From Marinobacter sp. NP-4(2019) (lineage in GTDB: Bacteria > Pseudomonadota > Gammaproteobacteria > Pseudomonadales > Oleiphilaceae): a DNA stretch of 64,000 bases. The notes under the pieces were generated by a model. It was not told the DNA's origin and did not search any database. It saw only the letters and a list, made by a program, of their open reading frames with translations. Of this stretch, positions 50,597 to 59,778 are shown piece by piece; position 1 is the first letter of the stretch; each line of letters opens with the position of its first letter. The DNA lies in contig NZ_CP034142.1 in assembly GCF_003994855.1 (NCBI RefSeq), positions 3,968,001 through 4,032,000 on the forward strand, in the 5' to 3' direction. The position numbers were made by a program, and so were the translations under genes.

Positions 50597-52189
50597 ATGT
50601 CGTTAACCGATCGCATTGCCAAGGGCCTTGAGGCCGGCTGGAAAGTCACAGACGCCAGCACCCTGACAGACAACCAGACCCATGAAGCAGACGTCGTGAT
50701 CATTGGCACCGGCGCTGGTGGCGGCACCACCGCCGAAATCCTGGCCCGCGCCGGGCTGTCCGTCATCCTCGTGGAAGAAGGGAGGCTTTATTACCAGAAA
50801 GATTTCAAGATGGACGAGCTGACCGCCTATGCCTCGCTGTATCAGGAAGGCATGAGCCGGGTCACCAAAGACGGGGCCATTGCCATCCTCCAGGGACGCT
50901 GTGTCGGCGGGTCAACCACCGTCAACTGGACCTCAAGCTTCCGCACCCCGGAACCCACCCTGAGCTACTGGGCCGACAACTTCGGGCTTGAGAATCTCAG
51001 GCCGGAGGCAATGAAGCCATGGTTCGATGGCCGCGAAGAGCGGCATACTGTCTCACCATGGCTGACCGATCCCAATGTCAACAACGACATTCTGCGCCAG
51101 GGCTGTGACAAACTGGGCTATTCCTGGAACGTGATCCCCCGCAACGTCAAGGGTTGCTGGAACCTGGGCTACTGTGGCGTCGGCTGTCCCACCAATGCCA
51201 AGCAAGGTGCCCTGACCACGACCATCCCGGGCGCACTGGATAACGAAGCCCGTTTGTTCCATGGCCTGCGCGCCGACAAGCTGGTCATGAAGCAGGACCG
51301 GATCGATCACCTGGTGGCCTCCGCCATGTCCGCGGATACCGTGACGCCTTCCGGCGTGAAGGTCCACCTGAAAGCCCGACACTTTGTGGTGGCCGCCAGC
51401 GCCATTGGCTCGCCTGGCCTGTTGCTGCGCTCAGACATTCCCGACCCCCACCATCGTATCGGCAAGCGCTCGTTCATCCATCCGGTGAACGCCACCGTTG
51501 CGCGTATGCCGGAGAAAGTCGATCCGTTTTACGGTGCTCCCCAGTCGATTTACTCAGACGAGTTCAACTTCCGCGAGGGCGTGGATGGCCCAGCCGGCTA
51601 CAAGCTGGAAGTCCCACCGCTGCACCCGGCAATGTCCAGCGGCGTCGTACCGGGCCATGGCGAAGAGCAACGGGACAACCTCAAGCAATTACCCTGGATG
51701 CAGTCGGTTATTGCCCTGCTGAGGGATGGCTTCCATCCGGACAGCCCCGGCGGAACCGTCAGCCTGCGGGACGACGGCAGCCCGGTGCTCGACTATCCGG
51801 TGACCGATTACCTCTGGGACGGCTTGCGCCGGGCCTTCCATACCATGGCAGAAATCCAGTTTGCTGCCGGCGCCGAGCAGGTCCGCCTTATGCACCTGGA
51901 TTCTCCCTGGTTCAACAGCTGGTCAGAGGCCAGGGCCGCTATCGACGAGCTGCCCATGGAGCTGCATCGCGTGCGGCTGTTCACTGCTCACCAGATGGGC
52001 GGTTGTGGCATGGGTGAAAACCCGCAACAATCGGTGGTTAACGGTTTCGGCGAGCACCACCACGTCAGCAACCTGAGCATCCATGATGCATCCATCTTCC
52101 CCACCAGTATCGGCGCCAATCCCCAGCTGTCGGTGTATGCCCTGGCCGCCAGGAACAGCACCCGGCTGGCCGGCAAGCTGAAAGGCTGA
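50597..52189 (+). CDS. GMC family FAD-dependent oxidoreductase
   Basis: A 530-residue flavoprotein. N-terminal FAD site VVIIGTGAGGGTTAEILARAG, the LQGRCVGGSTTVNW GMC signature, and a C-terminal HQMGGCGMGENPQQSVV with TSIGANPQLSVYALA. The segment GYCGVGCPTNAKQGA is rich in cysteine. No signal peptide of its own; it may be carried by the Tat lipoprotein encoded upstream. In this cluster the likely substrate is a long-chain or other primary alcohol, made into the aldehyde taken by the dehydrogenase. Substrate is inferred. Confidence 0.9.
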   Translation: MSLTDRIAKGLEAGWKVTDASTLTDNQTHEADVVIIGTGAGGGTTAEILARAGLSVILVEEGRLYYQKDFKMDELTAYASLYQEGMSRVTKDGAIAILQGRCVGGSTTVNWTSSFRTPEPTLSYWADNFGLENLRPEAMKPWFDGREERHTVSPWLTDPNVNNDILRQGCDKLGYSWNVIPRNVKGCWNLGYCGVGCPTNAKQGALTTTIPGALDNEARLFHGLRADKLVMKQDRIDHLVASAMSADTVTPSGVKVHLKARHFVVAASAIGSPGLLLRSDIPDPHHRIGKRSFIHPVNATVARMPEKVDPFYGAPQSIYSDEFNFREGVDGPAGYKLEVPPLHPAMSSGVVPGHGEEQRDNLKQLPWMQSVIALLRDGFHPDSPGGTVSLRDDGSPVLDYPVTDYLWDGLRRAFHTMAEIQFAAGAEQVRLMHLDSPWFNSWSEARAAIDELPMELHRVRLFTAHQMGGCGMGENPQQSVVNGFGEHHHVSNLSIHDASIFPTSIGANPQLSVYALAARNSTRLAGKLKG

Positions 52190-52242
52190 CAAAGCAGTAA
52201 GTGCCCGGGTATGCTATGGGCTTCTGAACCGAGGAGCAGTGC

Positions 52243-52725
52243 ATGCCTAAAGTTATCTACCCGGGCACCTTTGACCCTATCACCAATGGCCACACCGACC
52301 TGATTGAACGGGCAGGCCGCATGTTTGACGAAATCGTTGTTGCGATCGCCTACAATCCGAAGAAGCAGCCACTGCTGGATCTGGAGGAACGCTGCGAACT
52401 GGTCCGGAAAGCCACCGCCCACATCCCCAACGTCAGTGTCACCGGCTTCAGTAACCTGTTGGCGGACTTTGTCCGCGAACAGAATGCAACGGTGATTCTA
52501 CGGGGGCTGCGCGCGGTCTCCGATTTTGAGTACGAATTCCAGTTGGCTGACATGAATCGCCGCCTGGCCCCGGAAGTGGAAAGCGTGTTCCTGACACCGG
52601 CAAATCACCTGTCCTACATTTCCTCCACCCTGATCCGTGAGATCGCGTCTCTGGGCGGTGATGTATCGGAATTCGTCGATCCCGCCGTTGAGGCGGCCTT
52701 GCAACAGAAGTTCCGTCAGTCCTGA
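52243..52725 (+). CDS. coaD: Pantetheine-phosphate adenylyltransferase
   Basis: A 160-residue enzyme forming dephospho-CoA. The nucleotidylyltransferase motif is YPGTFDPITNGHTDLI (TxGH type) and the second is NHLSYISSTLIREIASLGGDV. The length is exactly normal. It converges on the DUF945 gene. Confidence 0.97.
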   Translation: MPKVIYPGTFDPITNGHTDLIERAGRMFDEIVVAIAYNPKKQPLLDLEERCELVRKATAHIPNVSVTGFSNLLADFVREQNATVILRGLRAVSDFEYEFQLADMNRRLAPEVESVFLTPANHLSYISSTLIREIASLGGDVSEFVDPAVEAALQQKFRQS

Positions 52726-52760
52726 TGTAATTGGCCCCGATGATTAGACGCGTTGCCGCC

Positions 52761-54050
52761 TCAGAATAGGGGCGGTAACGGTATCACTGTGCCGTTGACG
52801 TCGACCGACAGGTCCTTCAGCTGCGCGGACATGGTCAAATGATCACCGCTCCGGGTCATCATCCCTTCCTTGATCAATGGCGCCAGTTGCATCATCAGCT
52901 CCGGATGGTTCTCGGCAAGCGCCAGGGGCAGGCTCAACTTCATGTGCCCGGTCAATCGCTGCATGACCATCAGCATCTGCGAGCGCTCCTGATCCGACAG
53001 GGTCGGGTGCTCAACCATCAACTCGCCGTTTACCTCCCCGTCCGGTGTCACCAGGCTGATATCCGGGAAACCGAAGCTGAACCCTTCAGCCGCCAGATCC
53101 AACAGCGCGCCGCTGAGTCGGTTCATACTGGCCATCTGCTGCTCAAACGCAGCCGGTGATCCGGCCTGGTTATCCAGGGCAGCAACCTGCATGTCGGTCA
53201 TCGCGCCGGTCAACTCGCTCCAGCTATCCACATCCAGACCATTCATCACGAACGCCACCCGCTGGGGCCCGAAGCTTTCACCGTCTGAAGTCACTGTGTC
53301 CAGGGTGGCCACGGTTTCAGAATTCACACTGCGGTCATTGTCCGTTGGCCAGGTCCTGCTGGTCATCCGGAAGCCCTCCATCCGTAGCGGGGCCTGCCCC
53401 GCGGACAGGAACTCCACAGACTGAAGGTCTGCCTCCCCCTCGCCGGTCCAGACCTCGCCACGCAGGTGGTGCAGCGTCTGCTCCAACTGGAAATCCTGCA
53501 GGCGGATCTGCAGATCCGGGGTGTCGAGTACCATCCCCGGCCACACCATCACAATATCAGCCTCGGTGCCGTTGCTGCCGATATCGACCCGACCAAACCC
53601 GCCGGACATGTTCAGGGATTCTCCGCTGTCGTCGTTGGTGACCGATAGCGCCGGCACCGTCAACTCAGCAATGGCGGTTCCCCAGAGCCGGGTTTCCAGG
53701 GTCAGCCTCGGTTTTTCATCCGGGAAAAGGCCTGCAGCCTCCTCAGGCACACCGGAGAGCGGCACGAAGTCCAACAAGCTACCGGTAACCCCATGGGAGA
53801 CTCTCGCTTCATACTCAATCTGATGTACGTCTTCACTGGCGGGATCTTCAAACGTCACTGTGCCCTCAAAACGGGCGCTGAGATAACCTCGGCGGTAATC
53901 CCGGGTCTCCAGCCGCACAAACGGCTGTTTCGCATTGACTTCCGAGGTCACCTCCTGCCACTGCTGCTCAGTGACCAGGCCCACACCCCAGGGAGCTACG
54001 GCGCCAACCACCAGTACAACGCCGCCCACAATCATCCATGTCTTTTTCAC
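52761..54050 (-). CDS. DUF945 family protein (YdgA-like)
   Basis: A 429-residue protein with a single N-terminal helix (MIVGGVVLVVGAVAPWGVGLV), then a long beta-rich periplasmic region, the DUF945/YdgA pattern (ETRDYRRGYLSARFEGTVTF, then VEHPTLSDQERSQM near the end). The start is GTG at 54050 with GGAG upstream. The family function is not established. It follows ppk1 on the same strand, 25 bases away, so co-transcription is likely. Confidence 0.8.
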   Translation of the reverse strand: MKKTWMIVGGVVLVVGAVAPWGVGLVTEQQWQEVTSEVNAKQPFVRLETRDYRRGYLSARFEGTVTFEDPASEDVHQIEYEARVSHGVTGSLLDFVPLSGVPEEAAGLFPDEKPRLTLETRLWGTAIAELTVPALSVTNDDSGESLNMSGGFGRVDIGSNGTEADIVMVWPGMVLDTPDLQIRLQDFQLEQTLHHLRGEVWTGEGEADLQSVEFLSAGQAPLRMEGFRMTSRTWPTDNDRSVNSETVATLDTVTSDGESFGPQRVAFVMNGLDVDSWSELTGAMTDMQVAALDNQAGSPAAFEQQMASMNRLSGALLDLAAEGFSFGFPDISLVTPDGEVNGELMVEHPTLSDQERSQMLMVMQRLTGHMKLSLPLALAENHPELMMQLAPLIKEGMMTRSGDHLTMSAQLKDLSVDVNGTVIPLPPLF

Positions 54051-54075
54051 TGATTTCTCCGTAACAAACTGCTTA

Positions 54076-56214
54076 TTATTGTCCGGTCAGACGCTCCAGC
54101 AACACCAGCTGGGATGCCAGTCGATCTTCCCCATCCGCCGGTTGATTCTGTAGGTAACTGCCATCCGGCTGCAAGACCCAGGACTGACAGTTATCCGCCA
54201 AATAGGTATCCAGATCCTCCCGGACCCGGGCAATCAGGCTGGGATCCTCGATGGGAAACGCCGTTTCCACCCGGCTTAACAGATTGCGTTCCATGCCATC
54301 CGCACTGGAGCAATAGACATCCGGACGACCGTTGTTGCCGAAGTAATAGACCCGGGTATGTTCCAGGAAGCGGCCGATAATGGACCGTACCCGGATATTC
54401 TCGGAAAGCCCGGGCACTTCCGGCCGCAGGCAACAGATACCGCGAATGATCAGGTCAATTTTCACCCCGGCCTGGGACGCCCGGTACAATGACTTGATCA
54501 GTTGAGGCTCGGTCAGGGCATTGAACTTGAAGATGATCCTGCCGTTCTGGCCGTAACCCGCCTCCCGGTCGATCAGGCTCAACAATCGGCTGTGGAGGGT
54601 AAACGGTGCGTGGAACAGTTTCTTGATCTTCAGCGCCTTGCCCATCCCGGTCAGCTGCTGGAACAGTTTGTTGACGTCGTCACCAATGGACTCGTCGCAG
54701 GTCATGAAACTGTAATCCGTGTACAGGCGGGCATTACCGGCGTGGTAGTTGCCCGTCCCCAAATGGACATAGCGCCTGAGCCGCCCCTCTTCCCGGCGCA
54801 CGATGAGGATCATCTTGGCGTGGGTTTTATAGCCAACCACCCCGTAGACGACGATCACCCCCGCCTCCTGCAGGCGGCTGGCCAGTTCCAGGTTTTCCGC
54901 TTCACTAAAACGGGCACGCAATTCGATCACCGCAGTGACTTCCTTTCCGCGCCGGGCGGCATCCGCCAGTGCCTCCACGATTTCGGAGTCGGCCCCGGTG
55001 CGGTACAGCGTCTGACGAATAGCCAACACCTGAGGGTCCTTGGCCGCCTGTCGCAACAGATCGGTGACCGGGCTGAAATTCTGATAAGGGTGCAACAGCA
55101 GGATCGGGCGCTTGCGAATGGCGTCGAACATGGACTCCTTGCTGCGGATCTGACGCGGAATGGACGGCGAAAATCCGGAATAGGTCAGGTCCTGTCGATC
55201 CACGAGTCCGCCGACTGCCATTAACCGGGTCAGGTTGACCGGACCGTGCACCTGATAGAGATCACGCTCGGTGAGTCCGAATTCCCGCAACAGGAAGTGG
55301 ACCAGTTCCTCCGGACAGTTGTCAGCCACCTCCAGGCGCACACCATCGCCAAAGCGGCGACTGAGCAGCTCACCACGCAGCGCCGAGGCGAGATCTTCCA
55401 GATCGTCCTCCAGCTCCAGGTCGGCGTTACGGGTCAGGCGGAACTGGTAGCAACCCTTGACTTCCATGCCCGGGAACAGCTCATCGGCATGGGCGTGGAT
55501 CATCGAGGACAGGAACACCAGGTTATCACCACCCTCGCAGACATCATCGGGCAGCCGCACCAGCCGCGGCAGGGAACGCGGTGCCGGCACGATTGCCATG
55601 CCGGTCTCGCGGCCAAAGGCATCCTTGCCATCCAGTTCGACAATGAAGTTCAGGCTCTTGTTGACCAGTCGCGGGAACGGATGGGAAGGATCCAGCCCGA
55701 TCGGGCTGACCACCGGCAGGATTTCTTCCTCGAAATAGCTGCGCACCCATTCGGCCTGGGCCGGTGTCCATTCCCGGCGCCGGACAAAATGGATATTCTC
55801 CTGTTCCATTTCAGGAATCAGCACATTATTGAGGATGTCGTACTGCTCACGAATGTATTCATGGGCCACACGACTGATTTCAGTCAGGACCTGTTCAGGC
55901 ATCAGGCCATCGGAACCCACGGTCTCCCGGCCGTACTTCATCTGCTGGCGCAGACCGGCGACCCGGATTTCGAAGAATTCATCCATGTTGCTGCTGAAGA
56001 TACAGCAGAAAATCAGGCGGTTGATCAGAGGATGAGTGGTGTCCAGAGCCTGCTTGAGCACCCGGTAATTGAACTGCAGCTGGCTGAGCTCCCGATTGAA
56101 GAAGTTGTCAGTTGCGCCCAGATCAACATCCTGAGCGACAGTCGGTACTTCAACCGGAGCCGGAACGCTCTGCACTTCGGCTTCGCCCAGTTTTTCAACA
56201 GATCCACTACTCAT
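54076..56214 (-). CDS. ppk1: Polyphosphate kinase 1
   Basis: A 712-residue enzyme making inorganic polyphosphate from ATP. N-terminal NFFNRELSQLQFNYRVL and IFCCIFSSNMDEFFEIRVAG, the catalytic histidine region GYKTHAKMILIVRREE, HLGTGNYHAGNARLYTDY and the second histidine segment RGICCLRPEVPGLSENIRVRSIIGRFLEHTRVYYFG are all present. The first 35 residues are an extra polar stretch. Order hemB-ppk1 on the same strand is common in Pseudomonas relatives. Confidence 0.96.
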   Translation of the reverse strand: MSSGSVEKLGEAEVQSVPAPVEVPTVAQDVDLGATDNFFNRELSQLQFNYRVLKQALDTTHPLINRLIFCCIFSSNMDEFFEIRVAGLRQQMKYGRETVGSDGLMPEQVLTEISRVAHEYIREQYDILNNVLIPEMEQENIHFVRRREWTPAQAEWVRSYFEEEILPVVSPIGLDPSHPFPRLVNKSLNFIVELDGKDAFGRETGMAIVPAPRSLPRLVRLPDDVCEGGDNLVFLSSMIHAHADELFPGMEVKGCYQFRLTRNADLELEDDLEDLASALRGELLSRRFGDGVRLEVADNCPEELVHFLLREFGLTERDLYQVHGPVNLTRLMAVGGLVDRQDLTYSGFSPSIPRQIRSKESMFDAIRKRPILLLHPYQNFSPVTDLLRQAAKDPQVLAIRQTLYRTGADSEIVEALADAARRGKEVTAVIELRARFSEAENLELASRLQEAGVIVVYGVVGYKTHAKMILIVRREEGRLRRYVHLGTGNYHAGNARLYTDYSFMTCDESIGDDVNKLFQQLTGMGKALKIKKLFHAPFTLHSRLLSLIDREAGYGQNGRIIFKFNALTEPQLIKSLYRASQAGVKIDLIIRGICCLRPEVPGLSENIRVRSIIGRFLEHTRVYYFGNNGRPDVYCSSADGMERNLLSRVETAFPIEDPSLIARVREDLDTYLADNCQSWVLQPDGSYLQNQPADGEDRLASQLVLLERLTGQ

Positions 56215-56288
56215 AACTCATCAATTCCAATGTGATGGGCTCCTTCCTCCGCTCTGGGAGTGGTTTTCCGGAGCCCGTGATTCAGTTA

Positions 56289-57308
56289 TCAACGTTGCCC
56301 GTGTGGCTGCTTCAACAGACGCGCAGCCCGGACTGCAAAATACGTCAGGATGGCATCTGCGCCGGCACGTCGCATGGCCGTCAGGCTCTCCATCATCACC
56401 GCATCGCCATCCAGCCAGCCATTTTCAGCGGCCGCCATGTGCATGGCATACTCACCGCTGACCTGGTACACAAAGGTCGGCACCTGCAGTTCATGTTTGA
56501 CGCGATGAACGATATCCAGGTACGGCATGCCCGGCTTGATCATCACCATGTCCGCACCTTCCGCCAGATCCATCGAGACTTCATGCAGTGCCTCGTCGCT
56601 GTTGGCCGGGTCCATCTGATAGGTTGCCTTGTCCCCCTTACCAAGGTTGTCCGCTGATCCGACAGCATCCCGGAACGGACCGTAATAGGCAGAAGCATAC
56701 TTGGCAGAATAGGCCAGAATGCGAGTATTTACATACCCCGCCGACTCCAGGGCATTCCGGATGGCCGCCACGCGACCGTCCATCATATCCGAGGGCGCAA
56801 CAATATCCGCTCCCGCATCGGCATGGGACAACGCCTGATTGACCAGTGCTTCAATGGTCACGTCGTTGAGCACATAACCGTCGTTATCAACAATACCGTC
56901 CTGCCCATGGGTAGTGAACGGGTCGAGCGCCACATCGGTGATTACCCCCAACCCGGGGTGTGCTTTTTTCAAGGCCCGGACCGCGCGCTGAGCCAGGCCG
57001 TCGGAGTTCCAGGCACCGGAACCAGAGGAGTTCTTCTGCTCAGCCTCAACAACCGGGAACAGTGCAACAGCGGGAATGCCCAGTTCAACCAACTCAGCTG
57101 CCTGCTCCACCAACAGATCAATACTCAGGCGCTCCACTCCCGGCATGGACGGCACCGGCTCCCTCTTGCCCTCACCCTCCAGCACGAACACCGGGTAAAT
57201 CAGGTTATCAACGCTGAGCTGATGCTCCCGCACCAGACGTCGGGAAAAATCATCCGCCCGATTACGACGTAAGCGGGTAACAGGGAATACACGACTTGTT
57301 GAACGCAC
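56289..57308 (-). CDS. hemB: Delta-aminolevulinic acid dehydratase (porphobilinogen synthase)
   Basis: A 339-residue enzyme of heme synthesis. Schiff-base lysines are in YSAKYAS and MVMIKPG. The metal loop reads DVALDPFTTHGQDG, the magnesium-type rather than the zinc-type cysteine loop. The start is GTG at 57308 with AGGAGG six bases upstream, better than any upstream ATG. A perfect 10-base stem lies about 40 bases before it. Confidence 0.95.
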   Translation of the reverse strand: MRSTSRVFPVTRLRRNRADDFSRRLVREHQLSVDNLIYPVFVLEGEGKREPVPSMPGVERLSIDLLVEQAAELVELGIPAVALFPVVEAEQKNSSGSGAWNSDGLAQRAVRALKKAHPGLGVITDVALDPFTTHGQDGIVDNDGYVLNDVTIEALVNQALSHADAGADIVAPSDMMDGRVAAIRNALESAGYVNTRILAYSAKYASAYYGPFRDAVGSADNLGKGDKATYQMDPANSDEALHEVSMDLAEGADMVMIKPGMPYLDIVHRVKHELQVPTFVYQVSGEYAMHMAAAENGWLDGDAVMMESLTAMRRAGADAILTYFAVRAARLLKQPHGQR

Positions 57309-57347
57309 GAAGCACCTCCTGGGTGGCGAGTAGGACACAAACCACAC

Positions 57348-57370
57348 ACCGACCGGACAATCCGGTCGGT
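57348..57370. repeat. Perfect hairpin upstream of hemB
   Basis: ACCGACCGGA / TCCGGTCGGT, 10 bases, with a three-base loop, 40 bases before the hemB GTG on the minus strand. It has no T tract. It could be a 5'-leader structure of hemB or the end of the lipase chaperone message. Confidence 0.5.
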
Positions 57371-57472
57371 CCGTTCCCTCATCATACACGCCCTCACAAC
57401 ACGGGGGCAGGCTCCGGTTGGGCCCTTTTTACATGGATTGCAGGAGTTTACCGACGTGGTATGACTGTATGA

Positions 57473-58501
57473 TTACTGCAGGGAGTCCAGGGCACTGGCC
57501 CGCACTCGCTCCGTACCGGTGAAATAGCGATCCCGCAAGACTTCGATGGCGGTCTCCCTCTCCGGCGCAGCCAGGCCGGCACGTTCCAGTGCCTGACGTT
57601 CCTGGCGGTATGCCTGCCAGCGCTGTTCCCAGTCCCTTTGCCGCGCCTCCACTTCCGCCAGTTGCTGCGCGATCTCGACGCCGAAGGCATCCTCGCGCCA
57701 GGCCCTCAGGGCCTCGGGATTACCGGCAAACTCCTGTCGTGCCTGCTCATACTCCGCAAAGCGCCGGGTAGTTTCACGGGCCCGCCGTAGCGGGGCGGGT
57801 AACGCCTGCTCAGCCAATGCCAGGGCCTGTGTTCGCTGCTGTTCAGTCAAGGTGTCATCGAGGGCAATACGACGCTGCTCCAACTGGAAACGGTCCACCG
57901 CCTCCTCACGGGCAAAGAAAGCCTCGGCGGTATCGGCATCCAGCCAGGCCCGCCGCAATCCCTGAATCTCCCTCATGCGACGTTCGGTCTCCTTCAGACC
58001 AGCCGCCGGACCTTCGTCATAGGACGCCTCCAGATCCCCCAGCGCAAGCTTGTAATCCAGGTAGTTCCCCAGAATATTCAGCGCCTCCGAGCGGGCCGGT
58101 TCACCCAATGCCTCCAATTCCAGCTCAATCCGCGCCACCAGCTGTCGCAGGGGTTCCTCCCCCAGCGCAGACAGATAGTACTCAAATAATTGACGCAACG
58201 ACGGCGTTGGTATCAGATTGCCGTTGCCGTCCACCCTGGCCCAGCCTGATGGAGCGGACGTTCCACTCAGCGAAGCCGGGAAAGTGTCGGGAATCACTGT
58301 CGCATTCGACTGACCGACCCACTGTGAAGGTGGAGCGGCATCATCTGAAGCGGTGGCCCCGGGCAACTGATCTGCCTGTCGATGGCTGACTGGCGGAGCC
58401 GGCTCAGGATCGGTCCCGGCACCGGGAAGTGCACGCGCAAAGATGGCTATGGCTGCTATGATCAATAACATAGCCGTTGCCAGCCAGGAGAGAACTTTCA
58501 T
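57473..58501 (-). CDS. Lipase chaperone (foldase, LifO/LimK-like)
   Basis: A 342-residue protein anchored by an N-terminal helix (WLATAMLLIIAAIAIFA) with a proline/alanine-rich linker to a periplasmic helical domain. The foldase signature is LRQLFEYYLSALGEEPL, close to the RxxFDY(F/C)LSAxGE motif. The rest is long helices rich in Glu, Arg and Gln, ending REDAFGVEIAQQLAEVE, as in LifO. Lipase foldases normally follow their secreted lipase gene; here the preceding gene encodes a SutA-like protein, so the client is elsewhere. Confidence 0.85.
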   Translation of the reverse strand: MKVLSWLATAMLLIIAAIAIFARALPGAGTDPEPAPPVSHRQADQLPGATASDDAAPPSQWVGQSNATVIPDTFPASLSGTSAPSGWARVDGNGNLIPTPSLRQLFEYYLSALGEEPLRQLVARIELELEALGEPARSEALNILGNYLDYKLALGDLEASYDEGPAAGLKETERRMREIQGLRRAWLDADTAEAFFAREEAVDRFQLEQRRIALDDTLTEQQRTQALALAEQALPAPLRRARETTRRFAEYEQARQEFAGNPEALRAWREDAFGVEIAQQLAEVEARQRDWEQRWQAYRQERQALERAGLAAPERETAIEVLRDRYFTGTERVRASALDSLQ

Positions 58502-58608
58502 AATGTACAGGTTCTTGTTGGAGTTATGGATCAGCCACTTACAGGCACGGCTGCTGGTGAAAGGACCCAGAATAGAGCAATGATCGAAGGCACGCTGAGA
58601 CAGCGTTC

Positions 58609-58642
58609 AAAAACAGACCCACAGCCAAAGGCTGTGGGTCTG
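58609..58642 (-). terminator. Intrinsic terminator of the SutA-like gene
   Basis: A perfect 13-base stem (58614-58626 with 58630-58642) with a three-base loop is followed on the minus strand by five T. It starts six bases beyond the stop of the SutA-like gene and isolates it from the lipase chaperone gene. Confidence 0.88.
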
Positions 58643-58647
58643 GCATA

Positions 58648-58869
58648 TCAGAGGGATCGGTTATTGAAGCCGACATCCACCTTGCGGGAAGGATCGGAAC
58701 GGAACGATGTGTCCACTTCCTGGATTTGCCCACCCTGGCTCAGGAACGCCTCAATATCCGCCTGTAACTGTGCACGCACCCGGGCACGACCAGCAACAGA
58801 GTGGTTATCTTCACTGTCGCTGCTCCAGCCTCCGGATTGCTCCACGTTGCTTTCGTCGAATTCACTCAT
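58648..58869 (-). CDS. SutA-like small acidic transcription factor
   Basis: A 73-residue protein: an acidic, disordered-looking N terminus (SEFDESNVEQSGGWSSDSED) followed by a helix and a conserved tail (ADIEAFLSQGGQIQEVDTSF, then DPSRKVDVGFNN). By eye this tail matches SutA, the small RNA-polymerase-binding factor of slow-growing Pseudomonas. SutA is usually about 100 residues; here the acidic part is shorter. The start at 58869 is preferred to the frame beginning at 58938. Single-gene unit with its own terminator. Confidence 0.65.
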   Translation of the reverse strand: MSEFDESNVEQSGGWSSDSEDNHSVAGRARVRAQLQADIEAFLSQGGQIQEVDTSFRSDPSRKVDVGFNNRSL

Positions 58870-59017
58870 GACCTTTATCTCCATCAACGAAAACAAAACT
58901 ACGAGCGCACCTGACCCGGCTTGGGAGGGCCGCTCCACCTCGGCAACAGCCGACCGATCGGTGTGCCTTGGCGTCTTTATAATCCGCTTTTTCAGTCAAC
59001 GCCATTTACAGGCAACA

Positions 59018-59125
59018 ATTTTTTTGTAATTTTTTGTAATTTAAAATAGTTGCTTGATTTTAAAAGATAAACGACAAACACAACCGGCTCTCGCTTGGTT
59101 GACACAAGAAATGAATAATGATTCA
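59018..59125. promoter_or_regulatory. AT-rich divergent regulatory region with tandem repeat and operator-like palindrome
   Basis: Between the SutA-like gene and TetR lies a tract with two tandem TTTTTGTAAT units (59021-59040) followed by AT-rich DNA to about 59075. Near the TetR gene is a perfect TTGACA -35 (59099-59104), and at 59112-59125 the interrupted palindrome TGAAT-AATG-ATTCA, a likely TetR site. No strong -10 is evident. Confidence 0.5.
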
Positions 59126-59144
59126 CTACTTAAGAGGAGCCAAC

Positions 59145-59777
59145 ATGGCCTACCGGGAAACGGAAAAAATGCGCAAACGCAAGGCAGAAGCTCGCGAGCG
59201 CATTGTCAGTTGCGCCTATCAATGCGTGGCAGAAAGCGGTTTTCGCAGCGCCAGAGTCACGACCATTGCGGCTTTGGCAGGCGTGGCGACAGGAACAATC
59301 TACCGCCACTTTGAGTCCAAAGAAGACCTGTTTGCGGAAATTTTCCGGCTGGCAACCCAAAGGGAAGTCGACAAGGTTGCGGAAGCCCTGTCCACCCCGG
59401 GGGATGCCACCGTGCGGCTTGAGGCGGCGCTGCGCCAGTTTGCCGAACGCGCCTTGCGTGGACCGGTCATGGCCTGGTCACTGATTGCCGAACCGGTCGA
59501 CCCGAAAGTGGAGGAAGAACGGCTGGCCTACCGCAGGGCTTACGCCGAACTGTTTGAAAAGGCCATCAGCGAAGGCATTGAAGCGGGATGCATTCCCGAG
59601 CAGGACGCACGCCAGAGCAGTACATGCCTGGTCGGCGCTATCGCCGAAAGCCTGGTAGGACCTTTGTCCCCGGCCCAGGCGGGTAGCCAGGCAGCACCGA
59701 GAAACGACAACAACGACCCACTGGTCAACGCCATCCTACGTTTTTGCATGCAGGGGTTGACCGGTACCAGGAGGTAA
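59145..59777 (+). CDS. TetR family transcriptional regulator
   Basis: A 210-residue regulator with N-terminal helix-turn-helix SARVTTIAALAGVATGTIYRHFESKEDLFAEI and a helical ligand domain. The ATG at 59145 follows AAGAGGAG. The stop precedes the acyl-CoA dehydrogenase start by one base and that gene's AGGAGG lies before it, so both are on one message. A self-regulated control of the dehydrogenase is likely. Confidence 0.9.
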   Translation: MAYRETEKMRKRKAEARERIVSCAYQCVAESGFRSARVTTIAALAGVATGTIYRHFESKEDLFAEIFRLATQREVDKVAEALSTPGDATVRLEAALRQFAERALRGPVMAWSLIAEPVDPKVEEERLAYRRAYAELFEKAISEGIEAGCIPEQDARQSSTCLVGAIAESLVGPLSPAQAGSQAAPRNDNNDPLVNAILRFCMQGLTGTRR

Positions 59778-59778
59778 C

